Below the pieces are notes generated by a model that was not told the DNA's origin, did no database searches, and worked only from the letters and a program-made list of their open reading frames with translations. Made by a program: the position numbers and the translations under genes. This document shows, piece after piece, positions 8,860 to 17,018 of a stretch of DNA of 54,778 nucleotides (positions are counted from its first letter, which is position 1; each line of letters starts with the position of its first letter). Source of the DNA: Kordia sp. (GTDB lineage: Bacteria > Bacteroidota > Bacteroidia > Flavobacteriales > Flavobacteriaceae); contig NZ_JAKVBC010000036.1 in the NCBI RefSeq assembly GCF_022447245.1, forward strand, positions 1-54,778, in the 5' to 3' direction.

Positions 8860-9768
8860 ATGATCATAACAGCTTCAGAAATACAAGAAATTCTTTATGC
8901 TCATAAAGAAGATTTAAGTTTTATCTTAGGAAATGGAATCAATTTACATTACCAAAAAGACAATGTTTCATGGTATAACTTACTACTCGATCTGTGGAAA
9001 GAACACGCAGATGTACCTATGGATGAAATCCCAGAAGGTATCTCATTTATAGAATTCTACGATGCGTTGGGCTTGCAAAATGTAACACTATCTGGTTTTT
9101 CCACACAATTACAAAAAGATGTAAAAGCAAAAATGCTCAATTGGCAACCTGATGATGCACAAAACTTAATATTAAACAAAATACAAGCATTCAATGCGCC
9201 AATATTGACGACCAATTTTGATGATTTAATTCCGAAATCTATGAAACTCAACCTGCATCGAATTGCAGATACGAGTTTCACAGATCACTATCCTTGGGCA
9301 ACCTATTATGCAAATGACAAACTCAATACACCTATAGACGGATTTGGAGTTTGGTATATGAATGGTATGGTAAAATATCACAGAAGTATCAAACTTGGAC
9401 TCTCTGAATACATGGGAAATGTAGAACGTGCACGTAAAATGATTAATAGTAATTATGGATACATTCCAAATGACGATACAAATCCTTGGGTAAAAAATAA
9501 TACGTGGATAGATATCATGTTCAATAAATCCCTGTGCATCTTCGGATTGAGCTTGGACGAAACGGAAGGGTTTTTTAGATGGTTACTCATTCAACGCGCC
9601 AAATTCTTCAAGCGTTTTCCAAAATACAGTCACAAAGGTTGGTACATCATGAAGAAAGAGAAAAATAATCCAAAAACAGTCGGAAAGAAATTTTTCTTAA
9701 AATCTGTTGGAATAGAAGTCATTGAAGTAGAAAACTATCCAACACTTTATGAAGATATCTGGAAGTAG
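8860..9768 (+). CDS. SIR2-like domain protein
   Basis: A 302-residue soluble single-domain protein of the SIR2-like superfamily. The NAD-binding loop is ILGNGIN (residues 22-28), the next conserved block is LTTNFDD (116-122), and a later block is FGLSLDETEGFF. Where catalytically active SIR2 enzymes have a histidine-glycine pair, this protein reads WYMNG (about 165-169), so asparagine replaces the histidine; RSIKLGLSEYMG follows as in other SIR2-like proteins. SIR2-like proteins include NAD-consuming antiphage effectors (ThsA, DSR), but no partner gene is adjacent, and the substitution argues for NAD binding without standard hydrolysis or for a different chemistry. It stands alone between two intergenic gaps. 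Confidence 0.75.
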   Translation: MIITASEIQEILYAHKEDLSFILGNGINLHYQKDNVSWYNLLLDLWKEHADVPMDEIPEGISFIEFYDALGLQNVTLSGFSTQLQKDVKAKMLNWQPDDAQNLILNKIQAFNAPILTTNFDDLIPKSMKLNLHRIADTSFTDHYPWATYYANDKLNTPIDGFGVWYMNGMVKYHRSIKLGLSEYMGNVERARKMINSNYGYIPNDDTNPWVKNNTWIDIMFNKSLCIFGLSLDETEGFFRWLLIQRAKFFKRFPKYSHKGWYIMKKEKNNPKTVGKKFFLKSVGIEVIEVENYPTLYEDIWK

Positions 9769-9950
9769 TTTTTATAAATATTTGGTATTAGTGGGCTTCA
9801 AAATACTTTTCTAGGGATAAAAACTAAAATGCTTTATAAGTTTACAGCTGTAATAATTTAAACTTTGATTTAAAGAGTAACTAAAAACAACTTACCCAAT
9901 ACCTAATAAACCGTTCGCTATATTCTATTTTCCGTTCGTCATAATTTCGA

Positions 9951-9980
9951 TTGTAGAAACTCCAAACTGCTATACTTTTA
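9951..9980 (+). promoter_or_regulatory. Probable Bacteroidota-type promoter of the alpha/beta hydrolase gene
   Basis: TTG at 9951-9953 and TACTTTTA at 9973-9980 are 19 bases apart, matching the flavobacterial TTG-N17-23-TAnnTTTG layout with one mismatch at the last base. The ATG at 10005 lies 25 bases downstream, giving a short leader. Confidence 0.5.
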
Positions 9981-10004
9981 CATCGTAATCAAAAAACGAC
10001 AGAC

Positions 10005-11408
10005 ATGCAATCATTTTTCAAACTCATATTTAAGCTTGTTTTTTTCTTGGCATCCATTATTGCGTCCGCGCAAGATATCTCAGGAACTTGGAAAGGAGAA
10101 TTAAGTGTACAAGGAATGGAACTTCCTATTGTATTCAATATATCTCAAAGCGACAATGGATATACTACAACACTCGATAGTCCAAAACAAGGAGCGTATG
10201 ATATGCCAACGGATCAAACTACGTTTGAAGAAAACAAATTAACAATTACCTACGGTCAAATAGGAATGGAATACACAGCTACATTCTCTGATGGAGCTTT
10301 CAAAGGAACATTTAGTCAAGCTGGACAATCCTTTCCTTTAGACTTAAAAAAAGGTGAAAAAGAAGAAAAAGAGGTTAAAAAAGCAAAACCACAAGAACCA
10401 AAAAAACCATATCCGTATGCTTCAGAAGAAGTAAATTTTACAAATAAAAGTGCGGATAACATAAAGTTTTCAGGAACATTAACCTTACCTACCAATGTAA
10501 AGAATCCGCCAGTAGTAATTTTAATTACAGGTTCTGGACCACAAAATCGTGATGAAGAATTACTAGGACACAAACCATTTTTAGTCTTGGCAGATCACTT
10601 AACAAGACAAGGAATTGCAGTACTACGTTACGACGATAGAGGAACGGCAAAATCAGAAGGCGATTTTTCATCAGCGACTTCATTTGACTTTGCTTCCGAT
10701 GTAGAAGCAGCAATGGAATACTTACAAACACGCAGCGATGTTGTTGATATAAATAAAATTGGTCTAGTTGGTCATAGTGAAGGTGGATTAATAGCACCAA
10801 TAGTAGCAGCTAGAAACAACAAAGTAGCATTCTGCGTATTATTAGCAGGGCCCGGTGTAGATGGGAAAGAAGTATTGCTTACACAAGGAAAGCGTGCTGC
10901 AGAGCTAGAAGGTTATCCAGCAAGTGATATTGCAATTTCTCAAGAAGTGTCAGCGAAAGTTTTTGATATTTGTGCAAACCATAATGGAGAAGAATCCAAT
11001 AAGCAAATGAAGGAGTTAATGGAAAGTTTAAAGACAAGAATGACTTCGCCAAAAGCAAAAGAAGAATTAACAGATGTAGCAATCAATCGTCAAATAAAAA
11101 TGTTTACTTCTCCATGGATGCAAGCATTCCTAGGATACGATCCGCAAACATCATTAAAAAAGGTAAACTGTCCAGTATTGGCAGTAAATGGAGAAAAAGA
11201 TTTTCAAGTATTACCAAAATTAAATTTAGACGGAATTAAAAAAGGCTTACAACATAATAAAGACGTAACTATCAAGGAATTTAAGGACCTAAACCACCTA
11301 TTTCAAACCTCAAAAACAGGAGCGTTAAGTGAATATTCTGAAATAGAAGAAACATTTGCTCCTGTTGCGTTAAACTTTGTTTCAGAGTGGATCAACACAA
11401 GATTCTAA
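10005..11408 (+). CDS. Secreted alpha/beta hydrolase (esterase/peptidase-like)
   Basis: A 467-residue protein with a signal peptide ending ASIIASAQ. Residues of about 23-110 form a small beta domain (ISGTWKGELSVQGMELPIVF) found ahead of such hydrolases, then a lysine/proline-rich linker (KEEKEVKKAKPQEPKKPYPY) and an alpha/beta hydrolase domain. Catalytic motifs are GHSEGG with the nucleophile serine, NGEKDFQVLP with the acid, and LNHLFQ with the histidine; ITGSGPQNRDEE supplies the oxyanion region. The product should act in the periplasm or outside the cell on an ester or peptide bond; the substrate is unknown. It is a single gene with its own promoter and terminator. Confidence 0.85.
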   Translation: MQSFFKLIFKLVFFLASIIASAQDISGTWKGELSVQGMELPIVFNISQSDNGYTTTLDSPKQGAYDMPTDQTTFEENKLTITYGQIGMEYTATFSDGAFKGTFSQAGQSFPLDLKKGEKEEKEVKKAKPQEPKKPYPYASEEVNFTNKSADNIKFSGTLTLPTNVKNPPVVILITGSGPQNRDEELLGHKPFLVLADHLTRQGIAVLRYDDRGTAKSEGDFSSATSFDFASDVEAAMEYLQTRSDVVDINKIGLVGHSEGGLIAPIVAARNNKVAFCVLLAGPGVDGKEVLLTQGKRAAELEGYPASDIAISQEVSAKVFDICANHNGEESNKQMKELMESLKTRMTSPKAKEELTDVAINRQIKMFTSPWMQAFLGYDPQTSLKKVNCPVLAVNGEKDFQVLPKLNLDGIKKGLQHNKDVTIKEFKDLNHLFQTSKTGALSEYSEIEETFAPVALNFVSEWINTRF

Positions 11409-11426
11409 ATCATCAATCAATACAAT

Positions 11427-11460
11427 AATGCACTTTTTCAGCCTCGAGAAAGTGCATTTT
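11427..11460 (+). terminator. Rho-independent terminator after the alpha/beta hydrolase
   Basis: AATGCACTTT (11427-11436) pairs with AAAGTGCATT (11449-11458), and the T-rich end runs to 11460. It separates the hydrolase from the sensor kinase gene 30 bases further on. Confidence 0.75.
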
Positions 11461-11488
11461 CAATACATTTGATACTTACTTGCAAAAC

Positions 11489-12550
11489 ATGGCAGTTTCA
11501 AAAAAAACAAATACAATTATATTTTGGATTTTACAGATTCTTGGCTGGGGATTATTAATTACTATTAATACTTGGGCAGAAATCTACTTTAAACAAAATA
11601 GTCAAATACAGGCTGTGTACTTTTTCTTTGAAGGCTTGGCATTTTTAATTCTTGGAATTGGGCTTACCACATGGATTCGGTTATATCTAAAGCGAATAAA
11701 TTTTGTAGAAAATCAAACCCAGAAAAACTATATCAAACTTTTCATAGTATATATATTGGTAGGTTTGGTATTTATCATCACAATCATTACCTATAGTAAA
11801 TTAGCATTTACGTCTATTCATGACGAAATACTACCTATTACTGCTAGGATGATTATCCTGACGTCTGTCAATATCTATATTTATATATTTTTCTGGATAT
11901 TATTGTACGTAGCAATCAAATCAATAGCACGTATGCAACGCAATAAAATGGATCGCTTACGTTTAGAAGCTTCTCTGAAAGAATCTCAGTTAAATACACT
12001 CAAAGGGCAGCTCAATCCACATTTCATGTTTAACAGTTTGAACAATATTCGCGGATTGATGCTAGAAGATGTAAGCAAATCAAGAGAAATGCTAACGCGA
12101 CTTTCGGAAATGCTTCGCTATTCATTAAACGTAAACAAAGTAGATGCCATACAAATTGAACAAGAAGTAGAAACAGTGGCAAATTATGTCGCACTTTCTA
12201 AAATACAACTAGAAGATCGTTTACAATATGAACAAGAAGTAGATGAATCATTATTACAAGTCAAAATCCCTCCAATGATTCTGCAAATGTTAGTAGAAAA
12301 TGGCATAAAGCACGGAGTATCGGCACAGAAAAATGGTGGAAAAATAAAGTTGATTGTGACAGATAATAATCAAGAAATCATTTTACAAGTCAACAATACT
12401 GGAACACTAAAATCAGAAACAGATTCCACAAAAATTGGTGTTGATAATATTAAAAAACGATTGGAATTATTGTACGGAGAAAAAGCTACATTTATATTAA
12501 AAGAAGTGGAAAATGAAGTGCAAGCTGTCATCAAAATACCTGTAAGCTAA
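11489..12550 (+). CDS. LytS/YehU-type sensor histidine kinase
   Basis: A membrane histidine kinase of the His_kinase (LytS-like) family. The N-terminal 145 residues contain four hydrophobic segments; the phosphoacceptor block is LKGQLNPHFMFNSLNNIRG with His178, and the ATP-binding domain has MLVENGIKHGV and a short glycine box GVDNIKKRL. I chose ATG 11489 because the upstream alternative is a TTG at 11480 that only adds three residues. The gene ends 2 bases before the response regulator, so they form one two-component operon. The four-helix sensor lacks a periplasmic domain, as is usual in this family, so the signal is probably sensed in the membrane. Target genes are not evident. Confidence 0.88.
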   Translation: MAVSKKTNTIIFWILQILGWGLLITINTWAEIYFKQNSQIQAVYFFFEGLAFLILGIGLTTWIRLYLKRINFVENQTQKNYIKLFIVYILVGLVFIITIITYSKLAFTSIHDEILPITARMIILTSVNIYIYIFFWILLYVAIKSIARMQRNKMDRLRLEASLKESQLNTLKGQLNPHFMFNSLNNIRGLMLEDVSKSREMLTRLSEMLRYSLNVNKVDAIQIEQEVETVANYVALSKIQLEDRLQYEQEVDESLLQVKIPPMILQMLVENGIKHGVSAQKNGGKIKLIVTDNNQEIILQVNNTGTLKSETDSTKIGVDNIKKRLELLYGEKATFILKEVENEVQAVIKIPVS

Positions 12551-12552
12551 CT

Positions 12553-13275
12553 ATGGATACAATCACTGCAATAATTGTTGAAGACTCTCGCCTAGCGCGG
12601 AATGAACTCAAAGTGCTTCTAAAAAAGCATCCGCAAATTGAATTGGTTGCCGAAGCAGAAAATGTAGATAAGGCTTACGAACTTATCAATCGAAAACAAC
12701 CACAGGTTTTATTTTTAGACATCAACATGCCTGAAAAAAATGGTTTTGACTTATTAGAAATGTTGGACAATGTTCCCATCACTATTTTTACAACGGCTTA
12801 TGACGAATATGCAATTAAGTCATTTGAATACAATGCTTTCGATTACTTGCTAAAACCCATCAATCAAGACCGATTCTCCAAAACGATAGAAAAAGTCATT
12901 GTCGCTATTGAAAAGGAAGCAACGGAGCAAAAACCATTTGAGTTACATCGTCAAATATTTATCAAAGATGGCGAAAACTGTTGGCTCATTCGTATTTCAG
13001 AAATTGCAGTATTTGAAATTGTTGGAAACTATACACGTGTCTATTTTGAAGACAACAAACCCTTAATTTACAAATCGCTCAATCAAATAGAATCCAAACT
13101 TCCTGAAGAAACCTTTTTCAGAGCTAACCGACAGCAAATCATCAATCTAAATCATGTAGATAAAGTCGTTCCTTGGTTCAATGGAAAACTCAAAATTACA
13201 GTCAAAGATTCCAATCAAGAAATAGAAGTATCACGAAGACAATCATATAAATTCAAAGACTTATTAGGTTTTTAA
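12553..13275 (+). CDS. LytTR-family response regulator
   Basis: A 240-residue response regulator: an N-terminal receiver domain with acidic residues IVEDSR, phosphoacceptor Asp56 in LFLDINMP, TTAYDEYA and the lysine in YLLKP, followed by a LytTR DNA-binding domain (about 140-240) with VGNYTRVYF, FFRANRQQIINLNHV and VSRRQSYKFKDLLGF. It should be phosphorylated by the kinase encoded just upstream and bind direct-repeat promoter sites. The kinase and regulator genes are 2 bases apart. Length and domain order are standard. Confidence 0.9.
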   Translation: MDTITAIIVEDSRLARNELKVLLKKHPQIELVAEAENVDKAYELINRKQPQVLFLDINMPEKNGFDLLEMLDNVPITIFTTAYDEYAIKSFEYNAFDYLLKPINQDRFSKTIEKVIVAIEKEATEQKPFELHRQIFIKDGENCWLIRISEIAVFEIVGNYTRVYFEDNKPLIYKSLNQIESKLPEETFFRANRQQIINLNHVDKVVPWFNGKLKITVKDSNQEIEVSRRQSYKFKDLLGF

Positions 13276-13281
13276 AGAACT

Positions 13282-13310
13282 AAAAGTCTGACGTTAGTCA
13301 GACTTTTACA
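13282..13310 (+). terminator. Bidirectional Rho-independent terminator
   Basis: A perfect 11-bp stem AAAAGTCTGAC (13282-13292) and GTCAGACTTTT (13297-13307) with a GTTA loop lies between the converging LytTR regulator and SnoaL-like genes. It ends in T on the plus strand and has the matching A run on the other side, so it can stop both transcripts. Confidence 0.85.
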
Positions 13311-13334
13311 TATAATAATTAAAAATACTAGGTT

Positions 13335-14216
13335 CTAGAAATTAAATTTACCATTGGTATTCTTTCTGTCAGCTTCAGGCATAATGGTTTCTATAACGTC
13401 CCAATGTTCAGCAATTTTTCCATTTTCAATACGGAACAAATCGTAAAAAGAAGTTGGTTTTCCTGCAAAAGTTCCTTCACTTACCGCTAATACAAAGTTT
13501 CCTTCTCCTGACACAATATGATTCTTAGTATATACCATCGTAATTCCTTGTTTAGCCATAGCTTCCAAAGCTGCACCTAAACCAGAAACTCCATCTCCAA
13601 TAGCTGGATTGTGTTGAATATAATTATCACCATCAAAATAGTTTCCAAGTTTATCAAACTGACCGTTCATCAAAATAGTTGCTACAAAATCCTTAACGAG
13701 TGCTTTGTTTGCAGCAGTTTTGTCTAAATCAAAACTTGTAGTTGGTCCATCTGTTTGTGTATGTCCACTAGGGTTCGGAGCTGCTGTTTCCAATAAATTA
13801 TCCCAATGTTCTACAATCAATCCATCTTCGAAACGGAAAATATCAAAACCAACTTTTGGTCCAAAAAAGTCATATTCTGTATGTGTAAAAACATAATCAC
13901 CATCTTCAAAAGCTCTGACAATATTTGCTTTAAATCCGCCTTCAGGTTTGTGTTGTAAAATTGCTCCAAAACCTTCCAATCCGTCGGCAACAGCTAAATT
14001 GTGTTGAATGTATTTATTTGGATTAATATATGCTACTGCTGTCTGATCGCCAGTTTCTAAACTTTCCAATAAAGTAACTGCTTTTTCCTTGTTTGTAAGT
14101 GTTTTTTCCATCTTCGTTTCTGTGTTTGTCTTAGTTGTATTTTCTTTTTTCTTTTCTGTTGTATTACATGACACTATTGCCAATGCGCATATAATAAGTG
14201 TACTTTTAAATTTCAT
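13335..14216 (-). CDS. Lipoprotein with two tandem SnoaL-like domains
   Basis: A 293-residue lipoprotein (leader LIICALAIVSC) with an internal duplication of a SnoaL/NTF2-like domain. The two copies can be aligned by eye: YIQHNLAVADGLEGFGAIL and IFRFEDGLIVEHWDNL in the first, YIQHNPAIGDGVSGLGAAL and LFRIENGKIAEHWDVI in the second. SnoaL-like domains form small cone-shaped barrels that bind or convert polyketide-like ligands; Q-H-N and E-H-W are the usual conserved residues and are present in both halves. The enzymatic role is unknown. A TAnnTTTG promoter core sits 24 bases upstream, and an AraC-type regulator is encoded next to it on the same strand. Confidence 0.85.
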   Translation of the reverse strand: MKFKSTLIICALAIVSCNTTEKKKENTTKTNTETKMEKTLTNKEKAVTLLESLETGDQTAVAYINPNKYIQHNLAVADGLEGFGAILQHKPEGGFKANIVRAFEDGDYVFTHTEYDFFGPKVGFDIFRFEDGLIVEHWDNLLETAAPNPSGHTQTDGPTTSFDLDKTAANKALVKDFVATILMNGQFDKLGNYFDGDNYIQHNPAIGDGVSGLGAALEAMAKQGITMVYTKNHIVSGEGNFVLAVSEGTFAGKPTSFYDLFRIENGKIAEHWDVIETIMPEADRKNTNGKFNF

Positions 14217-14239
14217 TATTTTGAATATTTTTAACGAGA

Positions 14240-14247
14240 CAAAAGTA
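14240..14247 (-). promoter_or_regulatory. Promoter core of the SnoaL-like gene
   Basis: On the minus strand TACTTTTG (14247 to 14240) is a perfect TAnnTTTG core, 23 bases before the ATG at 14216. I see no clear TTG at the -33 position. Confidence 0.5.
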
Positions 14248-14310
14248 TACCTGAATGAAAGAATAACGTAGGTGTAAGTTGAAATGAAAAGGGTTAATGT
14301 CGAACCTTGG

Positions 14311-15183
14311 TTACTTTGAATGAAGTTTTTTGAACTGATTTGGGGTCAATCCCGTATGTTTTTTAAAATACTTTACAAAGTTAGTAGACTCCGTAAAACC
14401 TAATTGATACGTAAGTTCTGTACTTTTTATACCAGAATTTATCAAATTTCTTTTCGCTTCTAGAATGATAAAATCATCAATACATTGTTTGGCTGTTTTT
14501 TGAATCACCTCTTTACAAATATGATTCAAATGCTTGTAAGTAATGCCTAAAGACTTCGCATAGAAATCAGCATTTCTTGTTGTAGTAAAATGATGTTTGA
14601 TGAGGTTTTCAAACTGAATAAATAAATACAAATACTTAGATGCTGTTTTATATTCTATTTGCTGATTGCGTAACTGTTCTATTTTGGAAACAATAATTGT
14701 GAATAAACCACGAACAATAGTTTCCTTGTGCGTTTGGTCAGCATTATAAAATTCTTGAAACAACAGGTCAAAATAGGAAACCACATTTTTATCTTGAGGA
14801 ATCTGAATCATTGGTGAAAATAGTTGTGAAGCAAACAATCGAAAAATAATAGATTCTGGCAATATTTTAAACTGTTTCTCAAAATACGATTGAGTAAATA
14901 GAATAGCATATCCTTTTACATTCTCAGCAAATCGAAAGGCATTTACTTGTCCTTTTCGAATACAAACCAAAGAGTTTTTTTGAACATCATGCGAAACAAA
15001 ATCGATCAAATGTCTAGTGTTTCCGTTCGTATACAAAAAGAAAGCATAAAACGCTGTTTGGTGTGGTTGTTCAGGATAGTGATCGTGTGAGCGAACCAAA
15101 ATATCTTCCAAGCGAAGAATTTCAATACCATCTAGTTTATCATAACCAGATTGAAATTCTATTGCTGGAATATCTTGAGACAT
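14311..15183 (-). CDS. AraC-family transcriptional regulator
   Basis: A 290-residue regulator. The N-terminal half is a cupin-like sensor region (YAFFLYTNGNTRHLIDF, CIRKGQVNAFRF); the C-terminal 100 residues contain two helix-turn-helix units of the AraC type, with FYAKSLGITYKHLNHICKEV and the family signature ELTYQLGFTESTNFVKYFK followed by HTGLTPNQFKK. It lies 12 bases downstream of rluF on the same strand and upstream of the SnoaL-like lipoprotein gene, which has its own promoter and is a natural candidate target. The ligand is unknown. Confidence 0.9.
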   Translation of the reverse strand: MSQDIPAIEFQSGYDKLDGIEILRLEDILVRSHDHYPEQPHQTAFYAFFLYTNGNTRHLIDFVSHDVQKNSLVCIRKGQVNAFRFAENVKGYAILFTQSYFEKQFKILPESIIFRLFASQLFSPMIQIPQDKNVVSYFDLLFQEFYNADQTHKETIVRGLFTIIVSKIEQLRNQQIEYKTASKYLYLFIQFENLIKHHFTTTRNADFYAKSLGITYKHLNHICKEVIQKTAKQCIDDFIILEAKRNLINSGIKSTELTYQLGFTESTNFVKYFKKHTGLTPNQFKKLHSK

Positions 15184-15195
15184 GTACTGTAAATT

Positions 15196-15930
15196 TTAAC
15201 CGCGATGTGTTTTGGAAGAAGCACTAGTTAAATCGTTAATTCCTTTCAATTCTTCCTCTGTTAAATGACGCCATTTTCCAACGGGTACATCTAAAGAAAC
15301 ATTCATAATACGTGTGCGCTTCAGTTTTACAACTCTATAATCCAAATACTCACACATTCTACGAATTTGACGATTCAATCCTTGTGTCAAAATAATTTTG
15401 AAGGTGTATTTTGTAAGTTGTTCTACTTTACACTTTCGAGTTAGTGTGCCTAAAATTGGAATTCCATTGCCCATTTTCTTTATAAAGTCGCTCGTAATCG
15501 GACGATTTACGGTCACTTTATATTCCTTCTCGTGATTGTTACGAGCACGCAAAATTTTATTCACAATATCACCATCACTTGTCAAAAAAATCAAGCCTTC
15601 ACTGGGTTTGTCCAAACGTCCTATCGGGAAAATTCGCGTCGGGTAATTAATAAAGTCAATAATATTATCCTTTTCCACACGTGTATCTGTTGTACATACA
15701 ATTCCGATAGGTTTATTAAAAGCCAAATACACTTGCTTTTCCTTCGGATTAGAAATCAATTCACCATCAACACGTACTTCATCTCCTGGCGCAATTTTCG
15801 TTCCCATTTCAGGAACTTTCCCATTAATAGTTATACGTCGTTGTTCAATCAATTTATCAGCGGCTCTGCGCGAACAGTAACCTACTTCACTTAAAAACTT
15901 GTTGATTCTTGTCAATTGTACTTCACTCAT
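15196..15930 (-). CDS. rluF: 23S rRNA pseudouridine synthase, RluF type
   Basis: A 244-residue RsuA-family enzyme. An S4 RNA-binding domain ([20 protein letters not shown]) precedes the catalytic domain with [19 protein letters not shown], where the aspartate of GRLD is the nucleophile, and [19 protein letters not shown]. In E. coli RluF isomerises U2604 (and can modify the neighbouring U2605) of 23S rRNA; the short product, NNHEKEYKV and [13 protein letters not shown] fit that subgroup better than RluB. It is transcribed with the AraC gene downstream. The exact target uridine is inferred from the family. Confidence 0.85.
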   Translation of the reverse strand: MSEVQLTRINKFLSEVGYCSRRAADKLIEQRRITINGKVPEMGTKIAPGDEVRVDGELISNPKEKQVYLAFNKPIGIVCTTDTRVEKDNIIDFINYPTRIFPIGRLDKPSEGLIFLTSDGDIVNKILRARNNHEKEYKVTVNRPITSDFIKKMGNGIPILGTLTRKCKVEQLTKYTFKIILTQGLNRQIRRMCEYLDYRVVKLKRTRIMNVSLDVPVGKWRHLTEEELKGINDLTSASSKTHRG

Positions 15931-15994
15931 CTAAAAGGCATTCAAAGTGCAAAGCTACGGAAAATAAATATGTGGTGTCTTAGAAAGAAACGAC

Positions 15995-16852
15995 TTAATC
16001 AAGTTGAAAGCTATACAAATTTCGTCCACTTCCGTGTGATTCTTCATCAGAAATATATACGGTGTCATTTCCTTTAAAACAAATACTTTCTTTTTGAGTA
16101 GTATGTCCTAAATCGTATTTTTTCTCCGTTCCGCCTAAAAAGTTATCACCTTTAAAATCGGTAAATTGCCAAACAGAATTGTGTGATAACAGCACAACTT
16201 TTTTTCCATTTGGACTTATCGCTGCTGAGGTTATCCAACATTCAAGTTTATCGCAAGTGTTGAAAGTACTAATAAACTGGGCTTTATGTTTTCCTTTAGT
16301 AGCTGGGATTTTATACAAATTTGTGCGTCCGTAGGCTGATTTTGTGCGACTCTTTGTAAACAAATACAAATATCCACTATGATAAAAAAATGATTCTACA
16401 TCAAAATGTCTATTCTTCTTTTTAGGTGGAAATTTTTTCTGATCAGGAAATGAGAACTCAATCTTCACCGGATCAATGCTCTTTTTGGTAGCCAAATCAT
16501 TCGCAGACAACATATAAATTCTTTGATGCTTTCGATCATTAGCATTATTTCCAAAATCACCAATATATAAATTACCTTCTGAGTCTTTGGTCAAATCTTC
16601 CCAATCTCTATTCTTACCTTTAATGTGTAAAGTTTTGTAAATCTTTCCTTTAGAATTGACTTCAAAGACTTTGGGATCATTTCCACTATCATTAATCATC
16701 CAAAAACTATCAGAATTTGGAATTGATTCCATTCCAGAGACTTCTTTTAAATCACTTGAAATCTTTCCAGTGTAGTTCAATTGTCCGTAATTCACAGTAC
16801 AATTAGAAAACAACAATAGAAACAGGCAGTATTTTAGATAATCAAACTTCAT
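15995..16852 (-). CDS. Secreted beta-propeller-like protein of unknown function
   Basis: A 285-residue protein with a leader (YCLFLLLFSNC) that fits either a lipoprotein or a signal peptide ending in NYGQ. ATG 16852 is preferred over 16858 because it leaves a normal leader. The mature part has repeated strands of the kind seen in six-bladed propellers: FWMINDSGNDPKVFEV, WEDLTKDSEGNLYIGDFGNN, GYLYLFTKSR, AAISPNGKKVVLLSH and DTVYISDEESHGSG. The GDFGNN and DSGN turns recall calcium-dependent esterase or SdiA-regulated-like propellers. No catalytic site is identifiable. It is transcribed away from the flavoprotein gene at 17019. Confidence 0.65.
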   Translation of the reverse strand: MKFDYLKYCLFLLLFSNCTVNYGQLNYTGKISSDLKEVSGMESIPNSDSFWMINDSGNDPKVFEVNSKGKIYKTLHIKGKNRDWEDLTKDSEGNLYIGDFGNNANDRKHQRIYMLSANDLATKKSIDPVKIEFSFPDQKKFPPKKKNRHFDVESFFYHSGYLYLFTKSRTKSAYGRTNLYKIPATKGKHKAQFISTFNTCDKLECWITSAAISPNGKKVVLLSHNSVWQFTDFKGDNFLGGTEKKYDLGHTTQKESICFKGNDTVYISDEESHGSGRNLYSFQLD

Positions 16853-17018
16853 GTACATGGATTTTGATCAAAAATAAAATATTTAGTAGAAAACATAAAA
16901 TTTTCAAGTTCAATTAAGAAGAGTTTAAGACTCATTAAATTTTAGATGATAAATGTTGAATTTTAAACTAAAAAGCATTTCTTTACAGGAAATCTTTCAA
17001 TCAAATCAACAAATATTC

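Noticed and set aside
8860-9768. A defence island around the SIR2-like gene
   Set aside because: Neighbours are an OmpA-type remnant and a secreted hydrolase; no nuclease, Argonaute, TIR or phage-related gene is near.
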